From Sphingobacterium faecale (GTDB lineage Bacteria; Bacteroidota; Bacteroidia; Sphingobacteriales; Sphingobacteriaceae), in contig NZ_JAERTY010000004.1 of assembly GCF_016746095.1 (NCBI RefSeq), positions 248,001 through 312,000 on the forward strand: a stretch of DNA of 64,000 bases, read 5' to 3'. Shown here one piece after another: positions 45,202 to 53,957 of this stretch (position 1 is its first letter; the number at the start of each line of letters is the position of its first letter). The notes under the pieces are model-generated. The model saw only the letters and a program-made list of their open reading frames with translations. It made no database searches and was not told where the DNA came from. A program made the position numbers and the translations under genes.

Positions 45202-46179
45202 ATGCAAAGGCAACAAGTTTTCAATATACAGACAGCGGACGATTTTAATACAACTGCCCTACAGGTTTTCAACTTTCAGGCCCAGCACACCCCCGTATAC
45301 CGAGACTATATACAAGCCTTGCGCATAGCCCCAAAGACAATCATCGACTATAGACAGATTCCCTTTCTGCCCATTCAGTTTTTCAAAACACAGCAAGTCG
45401 TAGCCGAAAACCGTAGACCAGAGATGGTATTCAGCAGCTCGGGTACGACCGGAATGATCAACAGTAAACACCTGGTTCCCGATCTACATTGGTATATCGA
45501 CAGCTACCGGAAAGCCTTTGATCTATTTTACGGAGACGTGGCAGAGACCGCTATTCTGGCGCTACTTCCTGCCTACCTCGAACGTGAGGGATCATCGCTC
45601 ATCTACATGGTGGATGACCTGATACAATCTTCACAGCAATCAGAAAGCGGCTATTTTCTATACAACCACCAAGAGCTCTACGATACGCTGAAAAGCCTAC
45701 AACAGAAAGGGACAAAAACGATATTGATAGGTGTCACCTATGCCTTACTCGACTTTGTAGATGACCACAGCATTGATTTTCCGGAACTCATTGTCATGGA
45801 GACTGGTGGCATGAAGGGAAAACGCAAAGAGATGGTGCGCGAAGAGCTTCATCTCCAATTGAAAAGAGGTTTTGGGGTACAAGAAATACATTCCGAATAC
45901 GGTATGACTGAGTTGCTGTCCCAGGGATACTCCTATGGAGATGGCATCTTCCGAACACCACCATGGATGAAAATCCTTATTCGAGATACCAATGATCCCC
46001 TGACGCTGTTATCCGATAAAAGAACAGGGGCTATCAATGTGATTGATCTCGCAAACTATTATTCCTGTTCTTTTATCGCAACGCAGGACTTGGGCAAGAT
46101 TCATCCAGATGAATCGTTCGAAATCCTTGGCCGGTTTGACAATGCCGACATTCGTGGTTGTAACCTGCTGGTGCAATAA
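45202..46179 (+). CDS. PaaK/LuxE-like acyl-activating enzyme
   Basis: 325-aa member of the ANL superfamily, of the short LuxE/acyl-protein-synthetase and PaaK-like type. The adenylation P-loop FSSSGTTG is at 77-84; the IHSEYGMTELLSQGYS segment corresponds to the ANL YGMTE motif. It lacks most of the mobile C-terminal domain of full-length CoA ligases, ending soon after GRFDNADIRGCNLLVQ. Substrate unknown (a fatty or aryl acid). It is a single gene; a 7-bp inverted repeat spans its stop and the convergent next gene. Confidence 0.85.
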   Translation: MQRQQVFNIQTADDFNTTALQVFNFQAQHTPVYRDYIQALRIAPKTIIDYRQIPFLPIQFFKTQQVVAENRRPEMVFSSSGTTGMINSKHLVPDLHWYIDSYRKAFDLFYGDVAETAILALLPAYLEREGSSLIYMVDDLIQSSQQSESGYFLYNHQELYDTLKSLQQKGTKTILIGVTYALLDFVDDHSIDFPELIVMETGGMKGKRKEMVREELHLQLKRGFGVQEIHSEYGMTELLSQGYSYGDGIFRTPPWMKILIRDTNDPLTLLSDKRTGAINVIDLANYYSCSFIATQDLGKIHPDESFEILGRFDNADIRGCNLLVQ

Positions 46180-46181
46180 AG

Positions 46182-47045
46182 CTATTGCAGGCTACGATCA
46201 TCAAAGGTATTTCCCGCATTCAGATCACCGGTATCGTATCCTTTCTTAAACCAATAAGTCCTTTGCTTAGAAGTACCATGCGTAAAGGACTCGGGGTTAC
46301 TGTGCCCCTGCGCCTGCTCCTGGATATGATCATCCCCCACAGCCGCAGCCGCCTGCATACCATCGACAATATCCGCATATGTCAATTCGATATCCGAATT
46401 CTTGTTGACATAATGTGCCCATACTCCCGCATAAAAATCAGCCTGTAATTCCGTCATCACAGAGATTTTGTTATACTCCCTTTCGGACATTTTTGCACGC
46501 ATCGCATTCGTTTGCTTTAGCACCCCCAAGATATTCTGAATATGATGGCCTACTTCGTGCGCTATGACATAGGCTAGCGCAAACTCTCCCTTGGCACCAA
46601 AACGTTGCTTCAATTCGTCATTGAAAGTCAGGTCCATATAAATCGTCTGGTCCGCTGGACAATAAAAGGGGCCATAGGCAGATTGCCCCATTCCACATCC
46701 GTCTGTCGGGGTATTTCGGTCATACACAACAAGCTTAGTCGGTGGGTAATCGGCGTTTGCCTGTTCACGGAACAACTTGCCCCATACATCTTCGGTACTC
46801 TGCAGCACCACCCGCGAAAATTCGGTCAACTGCTGTTCCTCTGCACTCAATTCCCGCACCTCTCCTGTTGTCGTTTCTTGTCCCGCTCCCATCTGCTGCA
46901 ACAGCTGACTTGGGTCCCCCCCCATAAAAAGCCCAATCAATAGGACTATTACACCACCAATACCTCCAATTGCGACCTTTCCGCCCGAAGACATGCCTCT
47001 TCTATCTTCAAAATTACCGCTTTGTCGACCACCTTGCCATTTCAT
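46182..47045 (-). CDS. Neutral zinc metallopeptidase (YpfJ/KPN_02809 family)
   Basis: 287-aa membrane-anchored protein. The N-terminus is basic and Gly-rich (MKWQGGRQSGNFEDRRG), then one membrane helix (about 22-42) and a Gln-rich linker. The peptidase domain has HEVGHHIQN (zinc HExxH) and the downstream glutamate in MTELQADFYAGVWAHY. It also carries the GCGMGQSAYGPFYCPAD segment with Cys residues. Family function is little characterised; it is probably a periplasmic protease. Confidence 0.92.
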   Translation of the reverse strand: MKWQGGRQSGNFEDRRGMSSGGKVAIGGIGGVIVLLIGLFMGGDPSQLLQQMGAGQETTTGEVRELSAEEQQLTEFSRVVLQSTEDVWGKLFREQANADYPPTKLVVYDRNTPTDGCGMGQSAYGPFYCPADQTIYMDLTFNDELKQRFGAKGEFALAYVIAHEVGHHIQNILGVLKQTNAMRAKMSEREYNKISVMTELQADFYAGVWAHYVNKNSDIELTYADIVDGMQAAAAVGDDHIQEQAQGHSNPESFTHGTSKQRTYWFKKGYDTGDLNAGNTFDDRSLQ

Positions 47046-47196
47046 AATTTCTATATTTAAGTTAAAATCTTTTCATCTATACATCAAATTCTTTGCCAAA
47101 GGAAAACAAAAAACTTACATTTTTTATTGACATCTTTAACATCAAGTATCTTCAACACAAAGACATAAGAACACAAAACCTTTCATTAAAAAATCG

Positions 47197-47204
47197 TATA
47201 TTTG
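47197..47204 (+). promoter_or_regulatory. Putative -7 element (TATATTTG) of the PhnA-like gene
   Basis: Exact TAnnTTTG that ends 4 nt before the ATG at 47209, so a transcript starting there would be leaderless or nearly so. Confidence 0.45.
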
Positions 47205-47208
47205 GCCC

Positions 47209-47787
47209 ATGAGTTTAGAAAAGTTATTAGCCGAAAGAAGTGGAAATAAATGCGAGCTATGTGCGAGCACTTCAGACTTATCTGCGTATGAAGTTCCACC
47301 TACCTCCAATGCCAACTTGGACAACAGTATCTGGGTCTGTGAGGTATGCAAGTCACAAATAGAGAAAAGAGAACAAATCGATCCAGAACACTGGAAAGTA
47401 TTGTCGGATACGATGTGGTCGGAGTACGCTCCTGTACAGGTGGTTGCTTGGCGTATGTTGAGCCGACTGCGCAATGAAGGCTGGGCTGCTGATAATTTGG
47501 ACATCCTATACCTGGATGATGACAATCTAGAGTGGGCAAAGAAAACAGGCGATCATGAGCAAGACGGTACTGTTGATTTCCACCAGGATTCAAACGGCAC
47601 AAGACTGTACGAGGGAGACACCGTCGTATTGATTAAAACATTAGACGTGAAAGGTTCATCGCTAAATGCCAAACTAGGAACAGTTGTTAAAAACATACGT
47701 TTGGTACCTGATAATATTGAACAGATAGAAGGTAAAATAGAGGGGCAGACCATTGTGATACTCACTAAGTATTTGCGTAAAGGATAA
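47209..47787 (+). CDS. PhnA-domain protein
   Basis: 192-aa protein. An N-terminal zinc-ribbon-like part (CELC at 15-18, CEVC near 44-47) matches the PhnA N-terminal domain, and the C-terminal 70 residues (TRLYEGDTVVLIKTLDVKGS) match the PhnA C-terminal domain. Despite its name PhnA (YjdM) is not a proven phosphonoacetate hydrolase here and its role is unclear. The start is set by the conserved SLEKLLAERSGNKCELC beginning. Confidence 0.9.
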   Translation: MSLEKLLAERSGNKCELCASTSDLSAYEVPPTSNANLDNSIWVCEVCKSQIEKREQIDPEHWKVLSDTMWSEYAPVQVVAWRMLSRLRNEGWAADNLDILYLDDDNLEWAKKTGDHEQDGTVDFHQDSNGTRLYEGDTVVLIKTLDVKGSSLNAKLGTVVKNIRLVPDNIEQIEGKIEGQTIVILTKYLRKG

Positions 47788-47819
47788 TAAAAAAAGGAAC
47801 TAAAGTTCCTTTTTTTATT
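47786..47819. terminator. Bidirectional terminator between PhnA-like and Crp genes
   Basis: Perfect 15-bp inverted repeat (47786-47800 with 47805-47819) with a TAAA loop. A seven-A run on one side and seven T on the other make it work for both converging genes; it overlaps the last codons of the Crp/Fnr gene. Confidence 0.9.
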
Positions 47820-48447
47820 GAATAGTTATTACGTTTCGGTTCAAAACCAGAAAACCTTCCTTTTCGAGAGACTTCAGCAGTCTAGAAATCACCACACGAG
47901 AACTGTTAAGTTCATTAGCGATTTCCAGATGTGTTTTATGGACAGCATTACCTTTATTGATGGTAGCAACATTTAGCAGATAATTCTTCAGCCTTCCGGA
48001 CATATCGTTAAAAGCAAGATTATCTATAGCCTCCAACATCTCATCCATTCGGTTATTGTAACTATCAAACACATATTTACGCCAAGACGGATATTTAGCC
48101 AACCAATCCTCCATTTTCTGCACAGGGATCATCAGCACCCTACCTTCAGTCTCGCCAATCGCACGGATATTGCTCTGCTTATCACCTAGACAACACGCCA
48201 TAGTCATCGCACAGGTATCTCCTTTTTCTAGAAAATACAACAACAATTCACCTTCCCCATAATCATCCCGCATTATCTTTATGGCACCATCCAATAATAT
48301 GGGCATCACGGTAACAGTCTCTCCCATATCGATTAGGATATCCTGAGGTTGAAAATGTTTTAATTGAGCAACATCCCCAATTTCATCAACGAGTCCAGGC
48401 TCAAACTGTTCGGGGTAATAATTCTCTAAAATCTCCTTTATCTGCAT
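47815..48447 (-). CDS. Crp/Fnr-family transcriptional regulator
   Basis: 210-aa regulator with an N-terminal cyclic-nucleotide-binding-like beta roll (LKHFQPQDILIDMG to VLMIPVQKMEDW) and a C-terminal winged helix with the recognition helix in LEIANELNSSRVVISRLLKSLEKEGF. A Cys pair in TCAMTMACCLGDK could be redox-sensitive, but is not a clear Fe-S motif. It is the last gene of the operon with the two YeeE/YedE genes, as often seen in the Bacteroidota, and probably controls them. Confidence 0.92.
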   Translation of the reverse strand: MQIKEILENYYPEQFEPGLVDEIGDVAQLKHFQPQDILIDMGETVTVMPILLDGAIKIMRDDYGEGELLLYFLEKGDTCAMTMACCLGDKQSNIRAIGETEGRVLMIPVQKMEDWLAKYPSWRKYVFDSYNNRMDEMLEAIDNLAFNDMSGRLKNYLLNVATINKGNAVHKTHLEIANELNSSRVVISRLLKSLEKEGFLVLNRNVITIQ

Positions 48448-48455
48448 ACTATTCT

Positions 48456-48866
48456 CTAATGCGGCAATTTATCTTTTACAAGGCCGTAGATAAAGGTACC
48501 AAATAAAGCACTGACAATCACTATCAGCATCGGTAATATCCCAGCACCGAGCAAAACAAACATTGGACCAGGACAGGCACCAACCAGCGCCCAACCTAAA
48601 CCAAAAAAGATCCCCCCTACCAAATAGCGTACTATGGATTTTTGCTTTGGCACTATAGAGATCTGCTCTCCATCCACATTCTTGACCGAACGTTTCATCC
48701 ACTGCACCCCTGTCACTCCTATTACCAGTGCACTTCCCATAAAACCATACATATGAAAAGACTGGAAATTAAACATCTCATATATCCGGAACCAAGAAGC
48801 CGCTTCGGCTTTGTACATTACCACACCAAAAAGAACACCTAAAACTATAAATACAAGTTGTCTCAT
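48456..48866 (-). CDS. YeeE/YedE-family (DUF6691-type) sulfur transport subunit
   Basis: 136-aa membrane protein with about four segments. The key motif GGIFFGLGWALVGACPGPMFVLLG carries the conserved Cys in GACPGP that YeeE proteins need. This is the C-terminal half of the YeeE fold; the N-terminal half is encoded 4 nt upstream, so the transporter is split over two genes. Thiosulfate or a related sulfur compound is the expected substrate. Confidence 0.88.
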   Translation of the reverse strand: MRQLVFIVLGVLFGVVMYKAEAASWFRIYEMFNFQSFHMYGFMGSALVIGVTGVQWMKRSVKNVDGEQISIVPKQKSIVRYLVGGIFFGLGWALVGACPGPMFVLLGAGILPMLIVIVSALFGTFIYGLVKDKLPH

Positions 48867-48870
48867 AAAC

Positions 48871-49419
48871 TTAAAAAATTAAGGGGAACAAGCCGTGAAC
48901 CATAAGCAAGCCTCCAATAAAAAAACCAATCACTGCAATTAACGATGGCAACTGCAAATCGCTCAACCCTGATATGGCATGTCCAGAAGTACAACCTCCT
49001 GCGTAGCGTGTACCAAATCCGATAAACAAACCTCCAACGATCAATAACACTATATTCGACCAAGACATATCACCATATATCTCGGTAGGAACGTAAGCGT
49101 TACCCGCACTCTCAAAGTTCATCGCCTTCAACTGGGCAATAGTGTCTGCGGAAATCGCTGGTACTTGATTATCCGACAAATAATGAACTGCAACATACCC
49201 CCCGATTACCGACCCCAATAAAAACAGTAAGTTCCAGCGTTGAGCACGCCAATCGAAATCAAAGAAGTTACAGGACTTGCCAGCGCCTGCCAGCGCACAC
49301 ATCGTCCGAAAGTTAGAAGAAAACCCAAAGCTCTTCCCTAAATAAATCAATGCCAGCATAATCAATGCTACCAATGGGCCTCCTACATACCAGGGCCAAG
49401 CGTCATAAATCCATTCCAT
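48871..49419 (-). CDS. YeeE/YedE-family sulfur transport subunit, N-terminal half
   Basis: 182 aa from Met at 49419 ([14 protein letters not shown]). The frame runs further upstream and another Met is at 49437, but a TATATTTG promoter element (49445-49452) implies transcription starts about there, so the 49419 codon has a normal leader and 49437 none. About five membrane segments and the two Cys motifs [11 protein letters not shown] and [13 protein letters not shown], typical of thiosulfate YeeE transporters. Forms an operon with DUF6691 and the Crp regulator. Confidence 0.88.
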   Translation of the reverse strand: MEWIYDAWPWYVGGPLVALIMLALIYLGKSFGFSSNFRTMCALAGAGKSCNFFDFDWRAQRWNLLFLLGSVIGGYVAVHYLSDNQVPAISADTIAQLKAMNFESAGNAYVPTEIYGDMSWSNIVLLIVGGLFIGFGTRYAGGCTSGHAISGLSDLQLPSLIAVIGFFIGGLLMVHGLFPLIF

Positions 49420-49444
49420 ATGTAAAAAAAATTTCATATCTGCA

Positions 49445-49488
49445 CAAATATAATCAGCATACTTAATTAACTCGGTTACTTTTGTTAC
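49445..49488 (-). promoter_or_regulatory. Promoter and possible operator of the YeeE/YedE operon
   Basis: TATATTTG (exact TAnnTTTG) at 49445-49452 on the minus strand. About 22 nt upstream of it, GTTAC-TTTT-GTTAC (49475-49488, written on the plus strand) is a direct repeat, flanked by TTAAC making a partial inverted repeat (TTAACTCGGTTA). It is placed where an activator such as the operon's Crp/Fnr protein could bind; this is a guess. Confidence 0.4.
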
Positions 49489-49575
49489 ATTTGCATTGGC
49501 AAAAATCAAAATTAACACACAGTATATTAATATTTTAATTCTATTAGATTTTATACTGCAAAAAAGACTAAGCCC

Positions 49576-51708
49576 GTGTCAGACAAATCAAATTTAACTT
49601 TAAGGAGAATAGTACTATTCAGCCTTATTTTATCATTCGCTATACTAAGTACGATATTCGTTTATCAATACCTACAGTACAAGAAAGTAGAGAGCAGACT
49701 CAATGCCGCCTATTCTTCCGGTCACCTACAGTCTCCTGCATTGTACAAGCTATTTTCAACTTTCAGCGAAGCCGATAATCTCTTCCGCTTATATACCATA
49801 AGCTTCGATAAAAACGACTTTAATGGTTACCGTGCTAAATTGGACACCATTAAGCTCGTAGTAGACTCCCTAGCCGCACTTCCGATAGAAAGTAATCCAA
49901 TAAAAAACACACAGGGCAATAGTGTCACCGAAGGTAGCTTGGCATTACACTACGCTGCACTAAAGAAACAGGTTGACGATATCGTTTACTACGCACAGGA
50001 TTCCTTACAGGTACTGACCAATAAAACAAGTACAAACTCACAAAAACCGCGTATTACGCAGTCCGATTCGATCATCAGCAAAATACTTCGGGATACGCTA
50101 CAAATAGCGCAGGAGCAAGACACGGTGGTAAAGAAAAAAGAAGGTCTTTTTAACCGCATTTTTAAAGCCAAGAATGATACTTTAGTCAATCAGAAAACCA
50201 ACGAGGTACTGAATGTTAATCAGATCGATCTAGTACAACGCAATATCGATCAACTGATTTCAACGAATGAAAGAATTTATAAAAATAATCTACGTGACCT
50301 ACGTCGGGTATTTCAAAAGCTTCAGCAAGCCGAAAAAGAACTTATCGTTTCCAACTATAGCCTATTGAACAATTTAAAAATAGGCATTGAGAACCTGAGA
50401 CAAATAGAATTAGATGAAATCCGCAAGGTCGAAGAACAAGACTTTGCACTATATAAAGAAAACTCATCCAACTTCGGAAACCAACTAATCATAGCGTTAT
50501 CCATCATGTTGCTGATGATTGTATTCTTGATCTACTACCAGTATGAAGTGGCTTCTTATGAGCGTAAGCTTTTGGATGAAAAAGATTATGCCTCAAAAAT
50601 TGCAGAAGAAAAGACCAACGTTCTAGCTAATATCAGTCACGAAGTGCGTTCTCCCCTGGTCTCGCTGCAGGGCGTAGTTAGTTTACTAAAGAACAACAAT
50701 GATGCGAAAACTATCGACAAAGAAATCATACAGACTATCGACAACGATATAAACGTCATCAATAGTACGGTCAATGATATACTAAACCTGAGCAAACTGG
50801 AAGCAGGTTCTTTAGACATCAAATTTGGTTATATATCACCTTTTAAACTGATCGAAGACTGCATAGCCCTGCATCAGTACCAAGCCGAGACCAAAAAACT
50901 ACAGTTGATCAACGACAATAAAATAGATCCGCATCTAATGATCTGGGGAAATGCTTTTCGTTTCAAGCAGGTGCTCTCCAATCTCATATCAAATGCTATT
51001 AAGTACACACAGAAAGGCACTATAACGATTAAAGCCGAGATCAAAAAAACGGGAGATAAAAAACGGATCCTCATCCGTGTAATTGATACAGGTATTGGTA
51101 TTACGGATAGCAAGAAAGACCAGATATTCAGAAAATACTATATCGCAGACAATAAAAACAAATCAGGCGGCTTTGGATTAGGTTTATATATCTCAAAAAT
51201 ACTAAGTGAACAGATCAACAGCTCCATCTCTTTTGTCAGTGAAGCTGGTAAAGGAACGACTTTTACTTTTGATGTTCCTATTAAAAAAAGCCATATAGAA
51301 GCCGATGGATTACAGCAATTATCGGTAGCGGACTTGCCTAAAGACCTTAAAATCGTATTCATCGACGATAGTCGCATCGGATTGTTCTTTATACAGCAAT
51401 TGTTCGGTAACAATCAAAATGTACGTCTCTTCGACAACAGTCAGCAGGCTTGGGCGTACTTAAAATCAAATCCGGTCGACGTCGTCGTAACCGATCTCAT
51501 CATGCCAGAACTCGACGGTTGGGAAATATTAAACCGCATCAAATCCACTGATAACACGGTCCATACCAAAGTTTTTGTCTGTACCGCGGAAAATATGCTT
51601 CTAGAAGGAAAGTCTAACCAGAAGTACTACTTTGATGGTGTCATTAATAAGCCTATCAGCGAAAATAATCTCGTGACGGCCTTAAGTAAGGTGAAAGGTG
51701 GTATATAA
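49576..51708 (+). CDS. Hybrid sensor histidine kinase / response regulator
   Basis: 710-aa membrane kinase with a GTG start at 49576. A membrane helix at about 10-30 and another at about 310-330 bracket a 280-residue, largely helical extracytoplasmic domain with no named fold seen. Then HisKA with NISHEVRSPLVSL (phospho-acceptor His), HATPase_c (N-box LSNLISNAIKYTQKG, G1 DTGIGITD, G2 GGFGLGLYIS), and a C-terminal receiver (FIDDSR, VVTDLIMPELDG, NKPIS). No output domain or neighbouring regulator gene, so it must signal to a distant partner. Confidence 0.92.
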   Translation: MSDKSNLTLRRIVLFSLILSFAILSTIFVYQYLQYKKVESRLNAAYSSGHLQSPALYKLFSTFSEADNLFRLYTISFDKNDFNGYRAKLDTIKLVVDSLAALPIESNPIKNTQGNSVTEGSLALHYAALKKQVDDIVYYAQDSLQVLTNKTSTNSQKPRITQSDSIISKILRDTLQIAQEQDTVVKKKEGLFNRIFKAKNDTLVNQKTNEVLNVNQIDLVQRNIDQLISTNERIYKNNLRDLRRVFQKLQQAEKELIVSNYSLLNNLKIGIENLRQIELDEIRKVEEQDFALYKENSSNFGNQLIIALSIMLLMIVFLIYYQYEVASYERKLLDEKDYASKIAEEKTNVLANISHEVRSPLVSLQGVVSLLKNNNDAKTIDKEIIQTIDNDINVINSTVNDILNLSKLEAGSLDIKFGYISPFKLIEDCIALHQYQAETKKLQLINDNKIDPHLMIWGNAFRFKQVLSNLISNAIKYTQKGTITIKAEIKKTGDKKRILIRVIDTGIGITDSKKDQIFRKYYIADNKNKSGGFGLGLYISKILSEQINSSISFVSEAGKGTTFTFDVPIKKSHIEADGLQQLSVADLPKDLKIVFIDDSRIGLFFIQQLFGNNQNVRLFDNSQQAWAYLKSNPVDVVVTDLIMPELDGWEILNRIKSTDNTVHTKVFVCTAENMLLEGKSNQKYYFDGVINKPISENNLVTALSKVKGGI

Positions 51709-51718
51709 AAACAATGAG

Positions 51719-51751
51719 CGGTGTATTAAAGGTCAACCGGATAATACACCG
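51719..51751. terminator. Inverted repeat between converging hybrid kinase and ispE
   Basis: 10-bp perfect stem (51719-51728 with 51742-51751). It lies in the 17-nt gap and runs into the 3' end of ispE coding sequence. It could stop both converging transcripts; no long T-run, so it is only tentative. Confidence 0.4.
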
Positions 51752-52532
51752 TTCCTAAAGAATTTAATTCATTCAGATCGACTTCTTTCTCAAAAATTCC
51801 AAATACCGCTGAGCCAGATCCCGACATAGCAGCATAAACAGCTCCCCTTTCATACAGCAGATGCTTTATTTTCTCAATCTGAGGATACCTTTCAAAAACA
51901 CCGATTTCAAAATCGTTGACAAGATGAAACTTCCATTCCTGAATAGGCAATTGGATTACCCTCCTCACGTCTAGGACAGGAGTTTGCGGTACCACACACT
52001 GATAGGCCTCCACTGTTGAGATATGAATATCCGGCTTCACAATAACGATAAAATAACCGGATAGATCCAGCTCTATGGCTTCAAATGTAGTACCTATCCC
52101 TGAAGCAAAGACAGGCTTATTCTCGATAAAAAAGGGACAATCTGCTCCCAGTTGCTCTGCATACTTACCAAGCTGTTCTTTGGAAAGATGTAGCGAGTTG
52201 TAGTTATTAAGCATTTGTAGAACCTGAGCTGCATCTGAAGAGCCCCCTCCTAAACCTGCTCCTATAGGAATATTTTTTAAAAGGTGGATAGTCATTGGAG
52301 CAATCCCATAGTCAGCATTCAATAGCTCAAATGCTTTCTCACAGAGATTAGTTCCTCCTCCAGGGATAGACAACCCATCCGATTTGAAGGTCATTATTTC
52401 CGCTGGTGTCAACTCGATCACGTCGTACAGCTTCACTGGATAGAAAACAGTTTCTATATTATGATAGCCATCCTGCCGCTTTTCAGTGACCAGAAGACCT
52501 AGATTGATTTTAGCATTTGCAAATGAAATCAT
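51726..52532 (-). CDS. ispE: 4-diphosphocytidyl-2-C-methyl-D-erythritol kinase
   Basis: 268-aa GHMP kinase of the non-mevalonate isoprenoid pathway. The start MISFANAKINLGLLVTEKR and ATP loop PIGAGLGGGSSDAAQ are those of IspE; the C-terminal AAMSGSGSAVFGIFE is the third GHMP motif. The catalytic Asp is expected in QLGADCPFFI. It lies 8 nt after the stop of the DEAD-box gene on the same strand. Confidence 0.95.
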   Translation of the reverse strand: MISFANAKINLGLLVTEKRQDGYHNIETVFYPVKLYDVIELTPAEIMTFKSDGLSIPGGGTNLCEKAFELLNADYGIAPMTIHLLKNIPIGAGLGGGSSDAAQVLQMLNNYNSLHLSKEQLGKYAEQLGADCPFFIENKPVFASGIGTTFEAIELDLSGYFIVIVKPDIHISTVEAYQCVVPQTPVLDVRRVIQLPIQEWKFHLVNDFEIGVFERYPQIEKIKHLLYERGAVYAAMSGSGSAVFGIFEKEVDLNELNSLGTVYYPVDL

Positions 52533-52540
52533 AGCTAAAC

Positions 52541-53773
52541 TTATTGCGAAGAAGCCTTCTTCGGTCTATTGAAATTACCTTTTTTATTAAAAGGCTTCCG
52601 CTTTCTCTTGTTATTGCTCTTTAATCGAGGTTCGTAGGCTGGTCCTGGTTCAAATCCTTCAGGCAATGTCTCTTTACGGATTTCATATTCAACCAACTTT
52701 TCGATAAGAGAGAACTTAGCTTGATCTTTGACATTTATAAAAGTAATCGCTGTTCCCGTAGTCGCTGCACGTGCTGTACGCCCCACTCTATGCACATAAT
52801 CCTCCGGATCTGGTGGCACATCATAATTGACAACCAAACTAATTCCCACAATATCGATCCCTCGTGAAATGACATCCGTACCGATCAACACATTTATCTT
52901 TTTGGCCCTAAATCGGCTCATGATATCTTCCCGTTCCGATTGGTTCAGATCCGAATGGAAGCCTTCCACAGCCAGACCGCTTTTATTAAGATCCCGGGCC
53001 AATGTTTTGACGATTTCCTTTTTAGAAGCAAATACAATTGCAGTGCTGTACTTCGGATCCCTAAGAATATGCTGTAGCAGTGCATTCTTATGTTCATCAT
53101 AGACGAGGTAAGCATGCTGATCTATTCCTTCAGAAGGCTTGGATATTGCGATGTTTATTTCTTTCGGATTGTTTAAGATTTTCTTTGCCAGCCCCCTGAT
53201 TTTGGTCGGCATGGTAGCGGAGAACAACAACGTCTGTCTTTTTTGCGGCAGGTAGCTGATAATACGGATAATATCGTCATAAAAACCCATATCCAACATC
53301 GTATCTGCTTCATCGAGAATAAGATGCTTTAGATGCGTAAAATCAAACTTACCCGAACTCATGTGACTGATCAGACGACCAGGTGTCGCTACAATAATAT
53401 TAGCACCTTCGCGGATAGCTCTTTTTTGCTGTTCATAACCCATACCGTCTCCTCCGCCGTATACAGCGATAGAAGTCGTACCTGTAAAATACCCCAGTCC
53501 CATAACCTGCTGGTCGATCTGCAGGGCCAGTTCCCGTGTCGGCACCAGTATAATGGTATCGACGCGTTCTCTTGGCTCCAGCCCATTCTTATGCAAAATA
53601 GGGAGCAAATATGCCGCAGTCTTGCCTGTACCTGTCTGCGCACAAGCTATTAAATCTTCATTATCCAATATAACCGGTATGGTCTGTTCTTGTATGGGTG
53701 TCGCTTCTACAAAGCCCATGGTATCGAGCCCTTCTTCCAATGTAGGGATGAAGCCAAATTCGTCAAATCTCAA
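52541..53773 (-). CDS. DEAD-box RNA helicase (RhlE-like)
   Basis: 410-aa ATP-dependent RNA helicase. The motifs are in order: Q motif in GFVEATPIQEQTIPV, motif I AQTGTGKT, Ia PTRELALQ, II DEAD, III SAT, IV VFAS, V GTDVISRGIDI, VI HRVGRTARA. The C-terminal tail is basic (SNNKRKRKPFNKKGNFNRPKK) and binds RNA. It probably functions in ribosome assembly or cold adaptation and shares a transcript with ispE. Confidence 0.95.
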   Translation of the reverse strand: MRFDEFGFIPTLEEGLDTMGFVEATPIQEQTIPVILDNEDLIACAQTGTGKTAAYLLPILHKNGLEPRERVDTIILVPTRELALQIDQQVMGLGYFTGTTSIAVYGGGDGMGYEQQKRAIREGANIIVATPGRLISHMSSGKFDFTHLKHLILDEADTMLDMGFYDDIIRIISYLPQKRQTLLFSATMPTKIRGLAKKILNNPKEINIAISKPSEGIDQHAYLVYDEHKNALLQHILRDPKYSTAIVFASKKEIVKTLARDLNKSGLAVEGFHSDLNQSEREDIMSRFRAKKINVLIGTDVISRGIDIVGISLVVNYDVPPDPEDYVHRVGRTARAATTGTAITFINVKDQAKFSLIEKLVEYEIRKETLPEGFEPGPAYEPRLKSNNKRKRKPFNKKGNFNRPKKASSQ

Positions 53774-53920
53774 TGTATTGAAATATCTATATTATAAAAT
53801 TAATCGAAGTTACTAATTTTTAGGCAATAATCCCGTGCTCTTTACCGACCAAAATTCCAGATTTACCGACTCGCTCTACGGGCTAACCTATTTATGCTGT
53901 GCCAGATTCATCATTCATAC

Positions 53921-53928
53921 TACCTTTG
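53921..53928 (+). promoter_or_regulatory. Putative -7 element (TACCTTTG) of the DUF4342-like gene
   Basis: Exact TAnnTTTG, 29 nt before the ATG at 53958. Confidence 0.5.
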
Positions 53929-53957
53929 GACTATACAAACAATAAAAACAAAAAGAT

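Larger units (their letters stand above)
44547..45272 (-). other. Open frame across the repeat array, probably not a gene
   Basis: The minus strand is open for 241 codons and would give degenerate 7-residue repeats of the kind LLAFSGYLLVRSDH. A tandem repeat of 21 bp lacking a stop in one frame is open throughout by necessity, and a plus-strand frame is also open over 44727-44933. The ORF covers half of the fabG terminator and its N-terminus lies antisense to the start of the ligase gene. No signal peptide or domain is seen. I list it because a 7-residue-repeat protein cannot be excluded. Confidence 0.25.
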
